Shown here: positions 1 to 12,269 of the stretch, piece after piece
Numbering within the stretch: position 1 is the stretch's first letter
Layout: each line of letters begins with the position of its first letter
Assembly: GCA_032622095.1 (NCBI GenBank)
Contig: CP136061.1
Coordinates: 230,950,944 to 231,014,943 of the forward strand
DNA length: 64,000 bases
Source: Siphonodentalium dalli
Taxonomy: Eukaryota > Mollusca > Scaphopoda > Gadilida > Siphonodentaliidae
Reading direction: 5' to 3'
Program-made: the position numbers and the translations under genes
Notes under the pieces: generated by a model
Told to the model about the DNA's origin: nothing
Databases searched by the model: none
Seen by the model: only the letters and a program-made list of their open reading frames with translations

Positions 1-143
1 ATTTTTGGTAGTAGTTTGGTAGTAAAAATAATTCGAACCGGATTATGACTGTCGGAGAATAAGGATGAAAATCGGAGAACATCAGAATTATCGGTAATCG
101 TAGCAAGAAATGCGATCCAATCATATAGTCTACCACGCTAGCT

Positions 144-467
144 TTACGACAGGTTAACTTTAATTCCTTGATCGTTACCAAATCGACCGTTCAAAATCAT
201 CAAAGTATTGTCCTTGCATAAGTGCAGAAGACCATTTTGATTAACATTATGATCCAGAGAGTATCTCTTTAAAATTGATTGATCGAGGTTAGTTTCAATA
301 AGACGCCCTACTGATGTATCTGTGTCCGACAAGTGTGTTGTTTCGGACTGAATCATAAAAATCGGATATATAAAGACTAGAATGGCAGTCGCGATCTGAT
401 TGGCCCATGTCGTTTGAGGCAACAGGACGCCATTGCAGATCAGGGCAAAAGACATAAACAAGTCCAC
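144..467 (-). pseudogene. LINE endonuclease-domain fragment
   Basis: The minus-strand frame ends in residues such as NGLLHLCKDNTLMILNGRFG. This matches the part of the apurinic-type endonuclease of non-LTR retrotransposons that follows the GDFN motif (usually NxxGxxLLxLCKxxxLxILNGR). No reverse transcriptase follows downstream, so it is a 5' fragment of a dead element. A short stretch around 330-400 also matches, on the opposite strand, sequence near 5610-5660, so it probably belongs to the same family as the LINE remnants inside the segmental duplication. Family assignment is from motif memory. Confidence 0.55.
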
Positions 468-2073
468 GTGTTTCTCATTTGTTTTGTTAATGGCGAATTC
501 AAGTTGCTTTACAAATCAACTTTTTTCGACAATTTGGAAATTTAAAAAATCAAAAACGGTATTGTTGCAATGAACTGAATATTCATATAATATCATGGAG
601 TTGTGCTAGGACTATACTGTGGACGCTGTTTTGAGAATATTCGATCAATACGGAATTTGGTGTCGATTCTGGACGCTGTCGTTTCGGAATGGACAGGTCA
701 CTTTTGAAATTCAGATTTATGTTTTAGAGGAATATTCATCTAACCCGAGTCAAAATTATTCGGCTGTAATATGTCTAGAACAATTGTCTGCAGTTTATTC
801 ACAAATTTTTTTGGGAAAAAGATTCTAAAACTACGATGCAAATTGGGAAGTAAATCACCTATTTTCGTTGGATTTCTCCGATGGTGATCCAGCGTGGGGC
901 ATTTCAACACTGCTAGCAAGGGGTTATTGCTGAGATATTCGACTTTGATGAATATTTAATAAATAATTGTTTATTAATTTCACTTGTTGCTTGTATGTAT
1001 TCTCCAAAAATCAATTGGATGACACAACCATTGTCGTTTCGTACCCTTCGTGCCACACTTTTGGTTGTTTCGTACTGTATATTTGGTCATTTCACCTACA
1101 TGTTTCCCACCAATTTTGATGTCATGCATACCATGTGAAAATTTATTTTGATTTCTTAACTTAATGAAAGAGAACACTTATGATTTAATGTTTAAAATAA
1201 ATGCAATACTTGACGGCAACCCAGCAATTAAACATATTTCTTTTTTGCGAAAAAAAAAACTGTTACTGTGGCAAATATTTCATGTTATCTTTTTAAAAAT
1301 AGTACCGGTATACGCATTGGTATGAATGGTCCAAATGATACCGGTATGAAAAGTCCACAACCCTGGTGCAAAACCTCTCTATGTGAAACTTTCACGACAA
1401 AATGTCCAGCACACTATTGGTTATTCATTCCTTTGTACATTATTTCAAAATAAGGGTAATACTAACTAAGCAGCGTATTACTTTTAGTATTAAGTTGAAT
1501 CTTGATCTAATTGTATAGTCACAGAGGTTTTTCGTAAAGAAAAAGAGTAAAATAAAAAAATTGGAATTAAAAATGAGGGTGCCACTTTAACAAATTCATC
1601 GCTATTCTATTTTACAATAGCAATTCTTTGTATTTTTATTCTTACTCGTTTTCCTAAGAGAAATCTCTGCACAAGAGGTCTGGAACTCTTATGATTGCAG
1701 AAATCAGGGATACAATGTCGGTCTCTGTCAGCACCCATTTGGAAGAAAATTTCCTGATGGCCATATCGGTTCAAAAGTAGGAAAACAAAATATGCGACTG
1801 GTTGCCTAAAAATAATTTCGAACTAAAATATGGTGGAGAATTCAAGTGAAATATTTCAACCTATTTTATTGTTAACTGTTGAATCTACAACTGATATTGT
1901 ATGAAATTTCCAACTGTTGAAAATTTGACCAATGTTTATGGTGAGGCAAACTGATGTCATCACCGCCTCTTGTGCAAAAGTTGAAGTAATGCCATGGATG
2001 AGTGACTCACTAAAATACAATATATACTGGTACAAAAGTGGAGAACACGAATGGTCCCCTGTGTTTGAAATTT
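468..2073. other. Intergenic stretch without a recognisable gene
   Basis: Only short AT-rich ORFs without domains are present. The word TTCCAACTGTTG near 1909 recurs elsewhere in the window (about 36 and 38 kb) and probably marks old repeat sequence. No RNA gene or exon is recognisable. Confidence 0.5.
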
Positions 2074-2440
2074 CTATGGCAACATGTGGCATCTAACATT
2101 CCGCATATTTTATTTACCGTGGGACATTTGCCTAATTTCGATGGCTGCATGCGTATATCCAAGGATGGTTTATCTCTTCCTACATGATATTATTCCTGGG
2201 TATAAAATAATAAATATGAATCGAAAACCCTTCTATCAATTAATATTGATTTTATTTTGAATTTTCTGGTATAATACATACAATCTATTTGGAAGATTTT
2301 AAAGTTCGCGGAAATGTTCGGTGCAGAGCAAGTGGGAGAACTCTATCTGAGTTTGCCATAAAGTTTCATTATGGTTTGTTCTAAAAATAGTAACAGACAA
2401 TGTCCCATTTGATTATTGCATTATATTAATTTATACATAG

Positions 2441-2594
2441 AGGATCTCTAATGAGTGACAGTTGCAATTCTATACACAATTTATTAACCGAGTGAACTGA
2501 ATTCGAACGAGTCGAGCTTTAGCGAGGCTCTAATTGAATTTAGTGGACGAGGTTAATACATTTTGTATAGAATTGCGACGAATTTGAGATCCTT
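2441..2594. mobile_element. Hairpin MITE (copy A)
   Basis: The left arm AGGATCTCTAATGAG... continues to GCAATTCTATACACAATTTA and pairs with the right arm ending in TATAGAATTGC...GAGATCCT. The arms are about 45 bp around a 60-bp loop containing GTCGAGCTTTAGCGAGGCTC. There is no coding capacity, as expected for a foldback MITE. The same element sits in copy B at 10554-10706, so it inserted before the segmental duplication. Confidence 0.7.
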
Positions 2595-3458
2595 TTGATC
2601 ACATAATCACATTTTAGCAAGGTAATAACCATCTCGAAATGACTGGGGTTAAAACAAATTAATACTGATTTCTTTATCACAACCAAAGAGGAAGTAAAGA
2701 AAACTTCAATAAAAAATATAGTTCCAATTTAAATGTGTCTTTTCTTGTTGAGAGAATTGTTCAACCACCATGTTTATCTCACAGTGACAATGAACTCTAA
2801 ATAACCCATCACAATTTGAATATCATATTTATGTCTTATTAACATAGTCATAGCCTATTAAACATTGATCGATATCATTGCGGCATGATTGCACTAAGCT
2901 CTTCTATCACTGCGCATGTCGATAATACACGTATGTCTTACTAAAATAACATGAGGCCAGGTTAATGGTGGGTTTAGCCTTTGGGGCTTATTATGTGATA
3001 AAAACAAATATCGACATAAAATCAATATTATAATTATTATTGATTGAAGTTATTCCAGACAGGCGTCTTCAACTGATATTTATATATTCATCTTATACCC
3101 CGAAATTATAATCATTAATGTTTAATACATTGAGTTTGCCATACCCGGTGCATGTAAATGAACATTAATGGGGAATACACCTATCGGGTATACTTTCTTG
3201 TGTAGATATGGATAGCTGCATATTTTGCCTATATGGCAGTGAAACACCTCTGGTCATGATAATATAGTACATTGGAAGAACATGCCTCGAACGGACTACA
3301 AGTACAGTATAACACACAAGTTCTGTAGCATAGAGGTAACCCAATATCTAGAGCATGAAGCGGCACAACATTGTACATGTACCATAAACGTTTAACAGAG
3401 TAAAATAATGAATGCCCCTACAGCTCCAAATACCCATTAAGAAATATGTAGATATGTC

Positions 3459-4520
3459 CAGTTTTGGTGCAGGAAATATACGTTATGCATTTTGTAACCT
3501 GGTTACATAGGTTACATTTGCAAGTCGTTTCAAAAATGCGACGTGTTTTCGCGGTAACGGTTAGAAATGATTGGCAGGGAATAACTCCAACTAGAAAAAT
3601 GAAAATATTTCACACATCCTTGTTAAAAACTGGTTACAAAGTTACAGTTGCAAGTCGTTTCAAAAATGCGACGTGTTTTCGCGGTTACGGTTACATTTGA
3701 AAGTCGTTTCAAAAATGCGACGTGTTTTCGCGGTTACGGTTACAAATTATTGTCAGATAATAACTCCAACTAGAAAAATGAAAATATTTCACCCATCCTT
3801 GTTAAAAACTGGTTACAAAGTTACATTTGCAAGTCGTTTCAAAAATGCGACGTGTTTTCGCGGTTACGGTTACATTTGGAAGTCGTTTCAAAAATGCGAC
3901 GTGTTTTCGCGGTAACGGTTACAAATGATTGGCAGGGAATAACTCCAACTAGAAAAATGAAAATATTTCACCCATCCTTGTTAAAAACTGTTTACAAAGT
4001 TACATTTGCAAGTCGTTTAAAAAATGCGACGTGTTTTCGCGGTTACAGTTACATTTGGAAGTCGTTTAAAAAATGCGACGTGTTTTCGCGGTTACGGTTA
4101 CAAATGATTGGCAGGGAATAACACCAACTAGAAAAATGAAAATATTTCACCCATCCTTGTTAAAAACTGGTTACAAAGTTACATTTGCAAGTCGTTTAAA
4201 AAATGCGACGTGTTTTCGCGGTTACGGTTACATTTGGAAGTCGTTTCAAAAATGCGACGTGTTTTCGCGGTTACGGTTACAAATGATTGGCAGGGAATAA
4301 CTCCAACTAGAAAAATGAAAATATTTCACCCATCCTTGTTAAAAACTGGTTACAAAGTTACATTTGCAAGTCATTTCAAAAATGCGACGTGTTTTCGCGG
4401 TTACGGTTACATTTGGAAGTCGTTTCAAAAATGCGACATGTTTTCTCGGTTACGTTTACAAATGATTGGCAGAGAACTGGTTACAATTGCGTCGTATTTT
4501 TTTTCTGCACCAAAATCTGC
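3459..4520. mobile_element. Possible TIR element containing a minisatellite
   Basis: The left end CAGTTTTGGTGCAGGAAATA and the reverse complement of the right end, CAGATTTTGGTGCAGAAAA, agree. The similarity continues patchily (AAATACG, TTGTAACC-GGTT) for about 45 bp. A non-autonomous DNA transposon whose interior expanded into a tandem array would look like this. Target duplications are not evident. Confidence 0.5.
3500..4495 (+). repeat. 179-bp minisatellite, about 5.5 copies
   Basis: The landmark TTGGCAGGGAATAACTCCAA and its variants begin at 3571, 3750, 3929, 4108, 4287 and 4466, exactly 179 bp apart each time. Each unit contains a 49-bp segment, ACATTTGSAAGTCGTTTCAA through GCGACGTGTTTTCGCGGTTACGGTT, repeated twice in a row, so the array has a two-level structure. 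Because 179 is not a multiple of 3, the open frames across it shift and are not genes. Confidence 0.95.
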
Positions 4521-5649
4521 CATATATGTAGAAGAAATATAGGGGGCCAAAGTTTAGACTAACTAAATGTGCACAATGAATTGAATGTCATAAGCCATCC
4601 ACGTCCATGTCATGGATCTGTGAACCAGTAAATTGGCTTGACGAGCTACCTGATTCGTGAATGTGATTTCGCTAAGAGTCACTACATGTATATGACGTTG
4701 ATTGATGGCAAAATACCATTAAAATACCTGCTTTGAGTAAGTTTATTCGCTGTACGCCCAAGCGGGGTGTTTTACACACATCTGCTGACACATCTTTAAT
4801 TAAATTTGTTATGGAAATTATTTGAATTTGTATATGGATAGTCTGGAACCTGGTGTGGAATGGTGCCATGGGGGTTTCGAGCATATTTCACCCCTGCATA
4901 ATACAAACCATAATAACTAAATAAGTAAACAACACCATGTCAAAGAAATTCAGAATGGTGTTATTTAAATTTTACGTATTAATGGTTTGTTCAGTATCAG
5001 TACTATCACTGTCTATCAGTAGCTCGAAGACGAGTATGACCCGCCACACAGTAGCATTTCAGCCAGGTTCTGCTCATATAATAAATTCAAATTGACAAAT
5101 TAATGACAAGTTGTTCAAACGTTGTCTGAGTGAAGCCAGTGAGTGAGTCAGTGAACAAGTCAGGTCACTAGAAACTGAAAGTGAATAGGTTTTGCAATAA
5201 CACCAACAGTTTAGTGAGTTTACAATCAAATACTAGTTTAGCTAACTGAAGCCATGTTTTATCATCTGAGACCTTGTTTAGTAGGACTTTATGCCTATTC
5301 AAATTAAATATTACAACAATGATGATATTGACTCACGCTCGCAGCACTTGTCAAAAAGTTGCAAAACACCTTCGGAAATCCGCTTCAAAAATGTTATTTT
5401 GACGAAATATATTTGTAAAATAAAACCTATGTACTCCGTTTCATTGTTCTCCAACTTGTTCTCGTTTCGATGAGCAGGATTAAATCCAATTTTGCCGAGA
5501 AATCTGAACAAAATATCAATTTACTTTCCCAATAAATTCACTTGACAGACGATGTTTTGCCCTGATCAGCAATGGCGGACGAAAGCACACTTGTAGTCAC
5601 GTGACTGCCATTCTAGTCTTTATATATCCTATTTCTATGGACTGAATAC

Positions 5650-7690
5650 ACTGCTAGTTGTAGTCCTAATTAGTTGCTGTGCGGGAGTTAAAATCACCCA
5701 ACAGAATGACACTTTCCTTGTCTTTCTTAATTCGTGTAAGGTACCTGTCAACGTCTACATTCCAACTGCCTTTTGCAAATTTTGTATTAGATGGTGGCAT
5801 ATATACAGCACCAATCAAAATATGACAGTCGCCTCCAGTGTGTCTTAACCATATTACATGTTCACATTCATTTGGGATAGTTTTTCAGTATGATTCGATT
5901 TCGCGATTTACTGCTAAAACTCTTCCCCCTGAATTCCTTTCGCCGAAAACATTCGTTCTCCCCTTCGTGGGAAATACTCGAAACCTGAAATATTCGGTAC
6001 CACTCCATTGGCAGTCTTGGATTCGGTCAGACAAATAATGTCATGTTTTCTAATTAGCTCATTAAATCAGGATATTTTGACCTATGATTTAAACCACATA
6101 TATTCAGGGCCAGTAATTTAATTTTTACTCTATCATCATCATCGCCGTCATCATCGCTGTCATCATCGCCGCCATCGTCATCATCGTCATCATCATCGTC
6201 CTCATCAACGTAGTCATCGTCATCGTCATCATCACCACCATCGTCATCATCATCACAATCGTCATCGTCATCATCATCGGCATCATAATCATCAACGTCG
6301 TCATCAACATCACCACCAACAACAATAACATTACCATCAACATCGTCAACATCACTATCATCATTTTTATCATCATCACCATCATCAATAGCATCTTCTT
6401 CGTCACAGTCATAATAATAATGATCATCATCATCGTCATATTCTTCGTTTGCATAATCGTCGTCATTGTCGTCATCACAATCGTCATCATCAGTATCGTT
6501 ATCACCGTCATCATCTTTCTCGTCTTCGTCGTCATCGTCATCCCTATTATCAGCAGCCGCGCTGTCTTTACCAGTATTATCGACGTCACAGCCCACATCA
6601 CAATCTCCACCATCATCATCCCCACCACGACTATAGTATTATAATTAACATCAACATCGTTTTATTCATCATAATCATCATCATCTTCATCATCGTCGTC
6701 GTCGTCGTTTTTAAAATCGTCATCATCATATGAGTAAACTTTCTGGTGTTTAGTCCCAAGCACATATATAGCACATACCAAATTCAGTGCCGTAAGCACT
6801 GAACAACAAATCGAAATTGTGGAAAAGGATATAAGATAATCATTATAAATAGAATATGTCCCACAGAGAAAACGAATAGCGTCTCCTCGGTGACCTTTTA
6901 ATTGCTTCCCTGGTTTCTCGGGAGGGGTTGAATCAACAATATCTCACTTACGTCGCTTTATTAACCTTCAGTGCAGTTTCGGCTAAAGACTGAGCAAATA
7001 TTTCCTTCCCAGTTGAGCTCAGGTGAATGCCGCGCTGATCCTCCTTGTCAGAAAGTTGTTTTACTGTCTGTCCCTTCTTCGTGATTATCGCGCTGTTGTC
7101 GATTAACTTGGCCTTGTTGTATCTCTGGCACCACTGTTTGATGGCTGTGTTAGCTTGAACACACGCGTCATTGTATGTGGTGGTTCACTGACACCTCGCA
7201 GTTTTTAAATGTATCTTGTTCATCGCGAACGGCATCCTGCGTATTATACTGTCCAGTCAAATCCTGTTTTTACCCCACATGCAGCGTCACACTGGGCATA
7301 TTATCGGGGGTAATCCGGTCTGTTTTGTTGCTTTAGTAATGACCTTGCATGCAATCCCGGCTGTCGCATCGGAGATGAACACAACTTCGGTTCCCGGCTT
7401 ATCAGCACATCGCGACAATTGCTTCCACCATGACGATTGATTCATTGATGTTTGATGGGTTATCATTTGCACCGTTGGGTTTATGGTCATCATAATTAGT
7501 GTTGCTCTCTTCAATCGACTCGCCGTCGGACTCACTATCATCATCATTCTCATCGGAGTCATCAATGACAATGTTATCTACCTGTTATATATGGGACAAA
7601 GGCTCGTTGTCCGACGATCTGATCACCTGCATACATTGACCAAACATTCCATTATCAGTGTATTTATATGCTGGATAAAAGCTGAAGCGG
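5650..7690 (-). mobile_element. Decayed LINE: esterase-like ORF1 plus endonuclease (copy A)
   Basis: Read on the minus strand, 7690 to about 6960 encodes an Asp/Ser-rich stretch followed by an SGNH/GDSL-hydrolase-like domain. Blocks seen are TEVVFISDATAGIACK, QANTAIKQWCQRYNKAKLI, DNS and a C-terminal RGIHLSSTGKEIFAQSLAE, where D/G-x-HLS..G is the last SGNH block. After a GAT expansion, 6125 to 5650 encodes the N-terminal endonuclease: KLLALNICGL, DIICLTESKT, IGAVYMPPSN and VILLGDFNSRT. Several stops and frameshifts break both parts, and no reverse transcriptase follows. An esterase-type ORF1 before an endonuclease ORF2 is known from CR1/L2-type LINEs. The element lies inside the duplicated block and so predates it. 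Confidence 0.7.
6125..6735. repeat. GAT/ATC trinucleotide expansion (copy A)
   Basis: About 600 bp of imperfect ATC, GTC and ACC triplets (GAT-type on the minus strand). The frames read as poly-Asp, poly-Met or poly-His tracts. It lies between the ORF1-like and endonuclease parts of the LINE remnant, whose own N-terminal region is Asp-rich (IDDSDENDDDSESD). The repeat may therefore have grown from an acidic coding stretch. Confidence 0.9.
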
Positions 7691-8327
7691 CCCATAAGGA
7701 TATTCAGTGAAGGGACCAGCAGATTGCATTCCGACCATCATCCTGCCCGGCATTCGGTCGGAAACGGCTTAACTACCTACAAAGTATATTATTATCGTGT
7801 CAGACAAGATGGGGCACCTGTTCAGAACTCTGGGCAATGTTCTGACAGTGTTCGCATATTCGGAGTGAAACTATTCGACATCATGGAATGCTTGTGTTTT
7901 TAATCATATAGTTGATTTCGATATATAGTGACTAAATTTTCGGCGCCTTTGCAAACTATCTGAAATGATAGTTTCCAAGTTATCGAGTAATTGTTGTGGA
8001 CTATACACTCGGGACAAATTCTATATGGATAACGTTTTGTTCACTTAAAACCGAACCCACCACTAGAAATTATACATTTCTTGGGCGAACTTCTCAAAGG
8101 ATTATATATATATTCAGAAGCTATTACACTTGTGGATAAACCTTAGTTAACACTACATCTCACCCCTTCAACGATCAGTACAAATGCTTTGACCCGGATT
8201 AAACTTCTCGAGTGACCGGTTTGTATACATCAATTTGTCCAGAAAAATAGATTCGTACCAGAAACATTGTTCATGGATGTCGAATCTGATAGACAGGAGT
8301 AAAGTGTCATGCGATCAACATTGTGAC

Positions 8328-9319
8328 ATGGAAAGCCAACTAACATCTATTGAGAATTCAACCGCTAATGTTACAGTCACAGACACCAAGACAGTGACTT
8401 TCGGGATGGTTCAAATAATACTTGTCTTCGTTGGAACTATCGTAAATATTTTGATAATAATTGTGTTTTCTCGCACGACGATGCGATTAAGACGGTCCTC
8501 GTTGTTGTTTCTGTCGCTGGCAGTAGCAGACCTTATTGTACTGTTCACTGGTCTGGGATGCGAAGCGATCAAAAGAGTAACTCATTGGGACCTCTTTACC
8601 GTGAGTGACGCATCATGTAAGGCACGTGTGTTTCTACTCTACGCTGTTTGCGATATCTGCGTCTGGATCCTCGTTGTTCTAGCTATTGATCGAACCTTGC
8701 ACGTGTGTCGTAATCTGAAGAGCTCTTTCTTTTCGACCAAGAAGTCAGTTTTCTGTGAAATTGTGTTGATTGTAATCGGAAGTCTGCTGACGAATTGTCA
8801 AATGCTATACCCGTATGGATTATATTGCCCACTGGTACTGATAATCAGTTGAAGAGCTGTGACTATTCCGGGACGCCAGAGATCATTTGGTTTGGGGTCA
8901 ACGTCTGGTTTTGGATTGATCTTGTCAAGTATTCATTGGTTCCAGTTATCATTATCGCAATATGTAACACTCTACTCATTTTCCACATAAGGAAAACAAA
9001 ACAGGCCTTGAAATATTTCACTGGGAGCCTGGACCAAGGAAGACCAGGGAACAAAGCAACATCATCGACTTCACTTATGCTGATAGCCACGAGCTTCCAA
9101 CTCTTATTGACAACAACACCACTGTCCTTAATAATGGCTATCAACAAAGACCATTCAACCTTTTTCGAGACCACTCTTTTTGATGTTCTGGTGACACTAA
9201 ACGGGGCTAATAACTGCTTGAATATGTTCACGTATGTTATAAGCGGTAAGACATTTAGAGCCGAACTCAGGCGTGTTTTCTGCATCAAGATGTCCACATT
9301 CGATAACTGTGTCTTCTAG
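8328..9319 (+). pseudogene. Class A orphan GPCR, frameshifted paralog A
   Basis: This is the paralog of the intact receptor in copy B. TM1 with VGTIVNILI (the usual Gly-Asn is Val-Asn here), TM2 LSLAVADLIVL, TM3 ending in AIDRT and TM4 are in one frame. A single missing base near 8820 (GGATTATATTG against GGAATAATATTG in copy B), in the second extracellular loop, moves TM5-TM7 into another frame. Near 9275 two extra T residues also change the C-terminus, which reads RVFCIKMSTFDNCVF instead of RVLHQDVHIR. The start is the ATG equivalent to 14961. A sequencing error is possible, but two independent frame lesions and the loss of the TM1 Gly favour a pseudogene. Confidence 0.85.
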
Positions 9320-9957
9320 CAGACAACAAACAAACCAACTAACTGGTGGACCACATCCGCACACTGAAGTCCAACAACCAAACTAAAATGATGTCCAGCG
9401 TCCATGCAGACTGGAACATTGATAATATAGGTGTATATGGAACACCACAGAAGAGCTGTGACTTCGGGTTATCATTTCAAGCCCACAATAAAAATAATGA
9501 TTGTAATTTGTTTTCGGCTAGTGTTTTGATGTATGAGGATGACATAGTTTTCTAAGGTTCGTGCATCTATATTTAGATATAAATGTAATGCACATTGCGA
9601 CTTGTTTGTTTATTATTGTTTCTTTCTTTATACATCGAATTTGGTATCAAATTCCAGTTGACACTTGCTGTTGGTGCAAAGCGTGTCGAATCAAGACGTT
9701 ATCCCGAAACACATCTACTATACATGATCTCATTACATACATTAGTGCGCGAGGTGACAGGTAGTCGCGATAACTTACAATTCCCTGCGCATATATGCCC
9801 ATTGTCCATGCTGTATAACGACGTATGACCACAGTATATACTTCATGTAATAGTGCACGTAAAGTGCATGTAATTTACAGCCTTACCTTCGGGGTACCTT
9901 CACACTCTGTCATGTTGCAGGTATTTTCCATTTACATGCAGTCTACATGCAACATAC

Positions 9958-10167
9958 ACTTCAAAAATCGATATCTGATCACTCGGAGCGTTGATGGGTA
10001 CCAGGGTAGGTTCCTCGACTCGAATCAAATATTGTTTACCCCCGAAGCCAAAGAAATAGTAATTTAGGAGCGTCTGATCGGATTGAGTACCTTTAAAATC
10101 TAAATTTAATATGTACATGCGCAGTCCTTGAAATTGGCCATGGCAGTAAGCAATGCTGTGGGAAATG
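9958..10167. repeat. Spacer between duplicated blocks, holding a dispersed repeat
   Basis: Bases 9960 to about 10080 match 48599-48715 in the same orientation (TCAAAAATYGATATCTGATM, then ACTCGAATCAAATA and CCCCGAAGCCAAAGAAATAG). The word TCGGATTGAGTACCTTT at about 10076-10092 matches the reverse complement of 48274-48292. So this is one end of an element that is more complete at 48.3-48.7 kb. No gene is present. Confidence 0.7.
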
Positions 10168-10553
10168 CTATGGCAACATGTGGCATCTGACATTCCGCAT
10201 ATTTAATTTGCCGTGGGACATTTGCCTAATTTCGATGGCTGCATGCATATATCCAAGGATGGCCTATCTCTTCCTACATGTATAACATATTTTATATTGT
10301 TCCTGGGTATAAAATAATAAATATGAATCGAAAACCCTTCTATCAATTAATATTGATTTTATTTTAAATTTTCTGGTGTAGTACATACAATCTATTTGGG
10401 AGATTTTAAAGTTCGCGGAAATGTTCGGTGCAGAGCAAGTGGGAGAACTCTATCTGAGTTTGCCTTAAAGTTTCATTATGGTTTGTTCTAAAAATAGTAA
10501 CAGACAATGTCCCATTTGATTATTGCATTATATTAATTTATATATACATGTAG

Positions 10554-10706
10554 AGGATCTCTAATGAGTGACAGTTGCAATTCTATACACAATTTATTGA
10601 CCGAGTAAACTGAATTCGAACGAGTCGAGCTTTAGCGAGGCTCTAATTGAATTTAGTGGACGAGGTTAATACATTTTGTATAGAATTGCGACGAAATTGA
10701 GATCCT
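10554..10706. mobile_element. Hairpin MITE (copy B)
   Basis: Same foldback structure as at 2441-2594 with a few substitutions. It supports insertion before the segmental duplication. Confidence 0.68.
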
Positions 10707-12269
10707 TTTTATCACATATCAACGTAATAACAATCTCGAAATGGCTGGGGTTAAAACAAATTAATACTGATTTCTTTATCACAACCAAAGAGGAAGTAAA
10801 GAAACCTTCAATAAGAAATATAGTTCCAATTTAAATGTGTCTTTTCTTGTTGAGAGAATTGTTCAACCACCATGTTTATCTCACATTGACAATGAACTCT
10901 AAATAACCCATCACAATTTGAATATCATATTTATGTTCTTATTAACATAGTCATAGCCTATTAAACATTGATCGATATCATTGCCGCATGATTGCACTAA
11001 GCTCTTCTATCACTGCGTATGTCGATAATACACGTATGTCTTACTAAAAAAACATGAGGCCAGGTTAATGGTGGGTTTAGCCTTTGGGGCTTATTATGTG
11101 ATAAAAAAAAATATCGACATAAAATCAATACTATAATTATTATTGATAGAAGTGTTTCCAGACAGGCGTCTTCAACTGATATTTATATATTCATCTTAAA
11201 CCCCGAAATTATAATCATTAATGTTTAATACATTGAGTTTGCAATACCCTGTGCATGTAAAGGAACATTAATGGGGAATACATCGGGTACTTTGTGAATG
11301 TGATTTCGCTAAGAGTCACTACATGTATATGACGTTGATTGATGGCAAAATACCATTAAAATACCTGTTTTGAGTAAGTTTATTCGCTGTACGCCCAAGC
11401 GGGGTGTTTTACACACATCTGCTGACACATCTTTAATTAAATTTTTTATGGAAATTATTTGAATTTGTATATGGATAGTCTAGAACCTGGTGTGGAATGG
11501 TGCCATGGGGGTTTCGAGCATATTTCACCCCTGCATAATACAAACCATAATAACTAAATAAGTAAACAACACCATATCAAAGAAATTCAGAATGGTGTTA
11601 TTTAAATTTTACGTATTAATGGTTTGTTCAGTATCAGTACTATCACTGTCTATCAGTAGCTCGAAGACGAGTATGACCAGGTTCTGCTCATACAATAAAT
11701 TCAAATTGACAAATTAATGACAAGTTGTTCAAACGTTGTCTGAGTGAAGCCAGTGAGTGAGTCAGTGAACAGGTCAAGTCACTGGAAACTGAAAGTGAAT
11801 AGGTTTTGCAATAACACCAACAGTTTAGTGAGTTTACAATAAAATACTAGTTTAGCTAACTGAAGCCATGTTTTAAACTTAATATCATCTGAGACCTTGT
11901 TTAGTAGGACTTTATGCCTATTCAAATTAAAACTTACAACAATGATGATATTGAATCACACTCGCAGCACTTGTCAAAAAGTTGCAAAACACCTTCGGAA
12001 ATCCGCTTCAAAAATGTCATTTTGACGAAATATATTTGTAAAATAAAACCTATGTACTGCGTTTCATTGTTCTCCAACTTGTTCTCGTTTCGATGAGCAG
12101 GATTAAATCCAATTTTGCCGAGAAATCTGAACAAAATATCAATTTACTTTCCCAATAAATTCACTTGACAGACGATGTTTTGCCCTGATCAGCAATGGCG
12201 GACGAAAGCACACTTGTAGTCACGTGGCGGCCATTCTAGTCTTTATATATCGGATTTCTATGGACTGAA

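Larger units (their letters stand above)
3197..4656. other. 1.46-kb block present only in copy A
   Basis: Copy B joins CGGGTACTTT directly to GTGAATGTGATTTCG at 11293/11294. Copy A has about 1,460 extra bases between the equivalent points. The block carries the 179-bp tandem array. Its ends show no clear inverted repeat or target duplication, so deletion from copy B is as likely as insertion into copy A. Confidence 0.85.
2074..9957 (+). repeat. Tandem segmental duplication, copy A
   Basis: From CTATGGCAACATGTGGCAT at the left to a point just after CTACATGCAACATAC at the right, this block is nearly identical to 10168-16593 in the same orientation. Differences are scattered substitutions, small indels and one large block (3197-4656) present only here. 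It contains a hairpin MITE, an antisense LINE remnant with a GAT expansion, and a GPCR pseudogene. Low divergence, judged by eye, suggests a fairly recent duplication. Confidence 0.93.

Noticed and set aside
3464-4542. Five overlapping plus ORFs with near-identical peptides
   Set aside because: They arise from the 179-bp repeat, whose length is not divisible by three, so successive copies fall in different frames.
6054-6596. Minus-strand ORF of 180 codons, strongly acidic
   Set aside because: It is the GAT triplet array read in one frame. Only its last 25 codons (RVKIKLLALNICGLNHRS) are real, and they belong to the dead LINE endonuclease.
8863-9297. Minus-strand ORF opposite GPCR TM5-TM7 (also 15497-15865)
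   Set aside because: Antisense shadow of the receptor, duplicated only because the receptor is.
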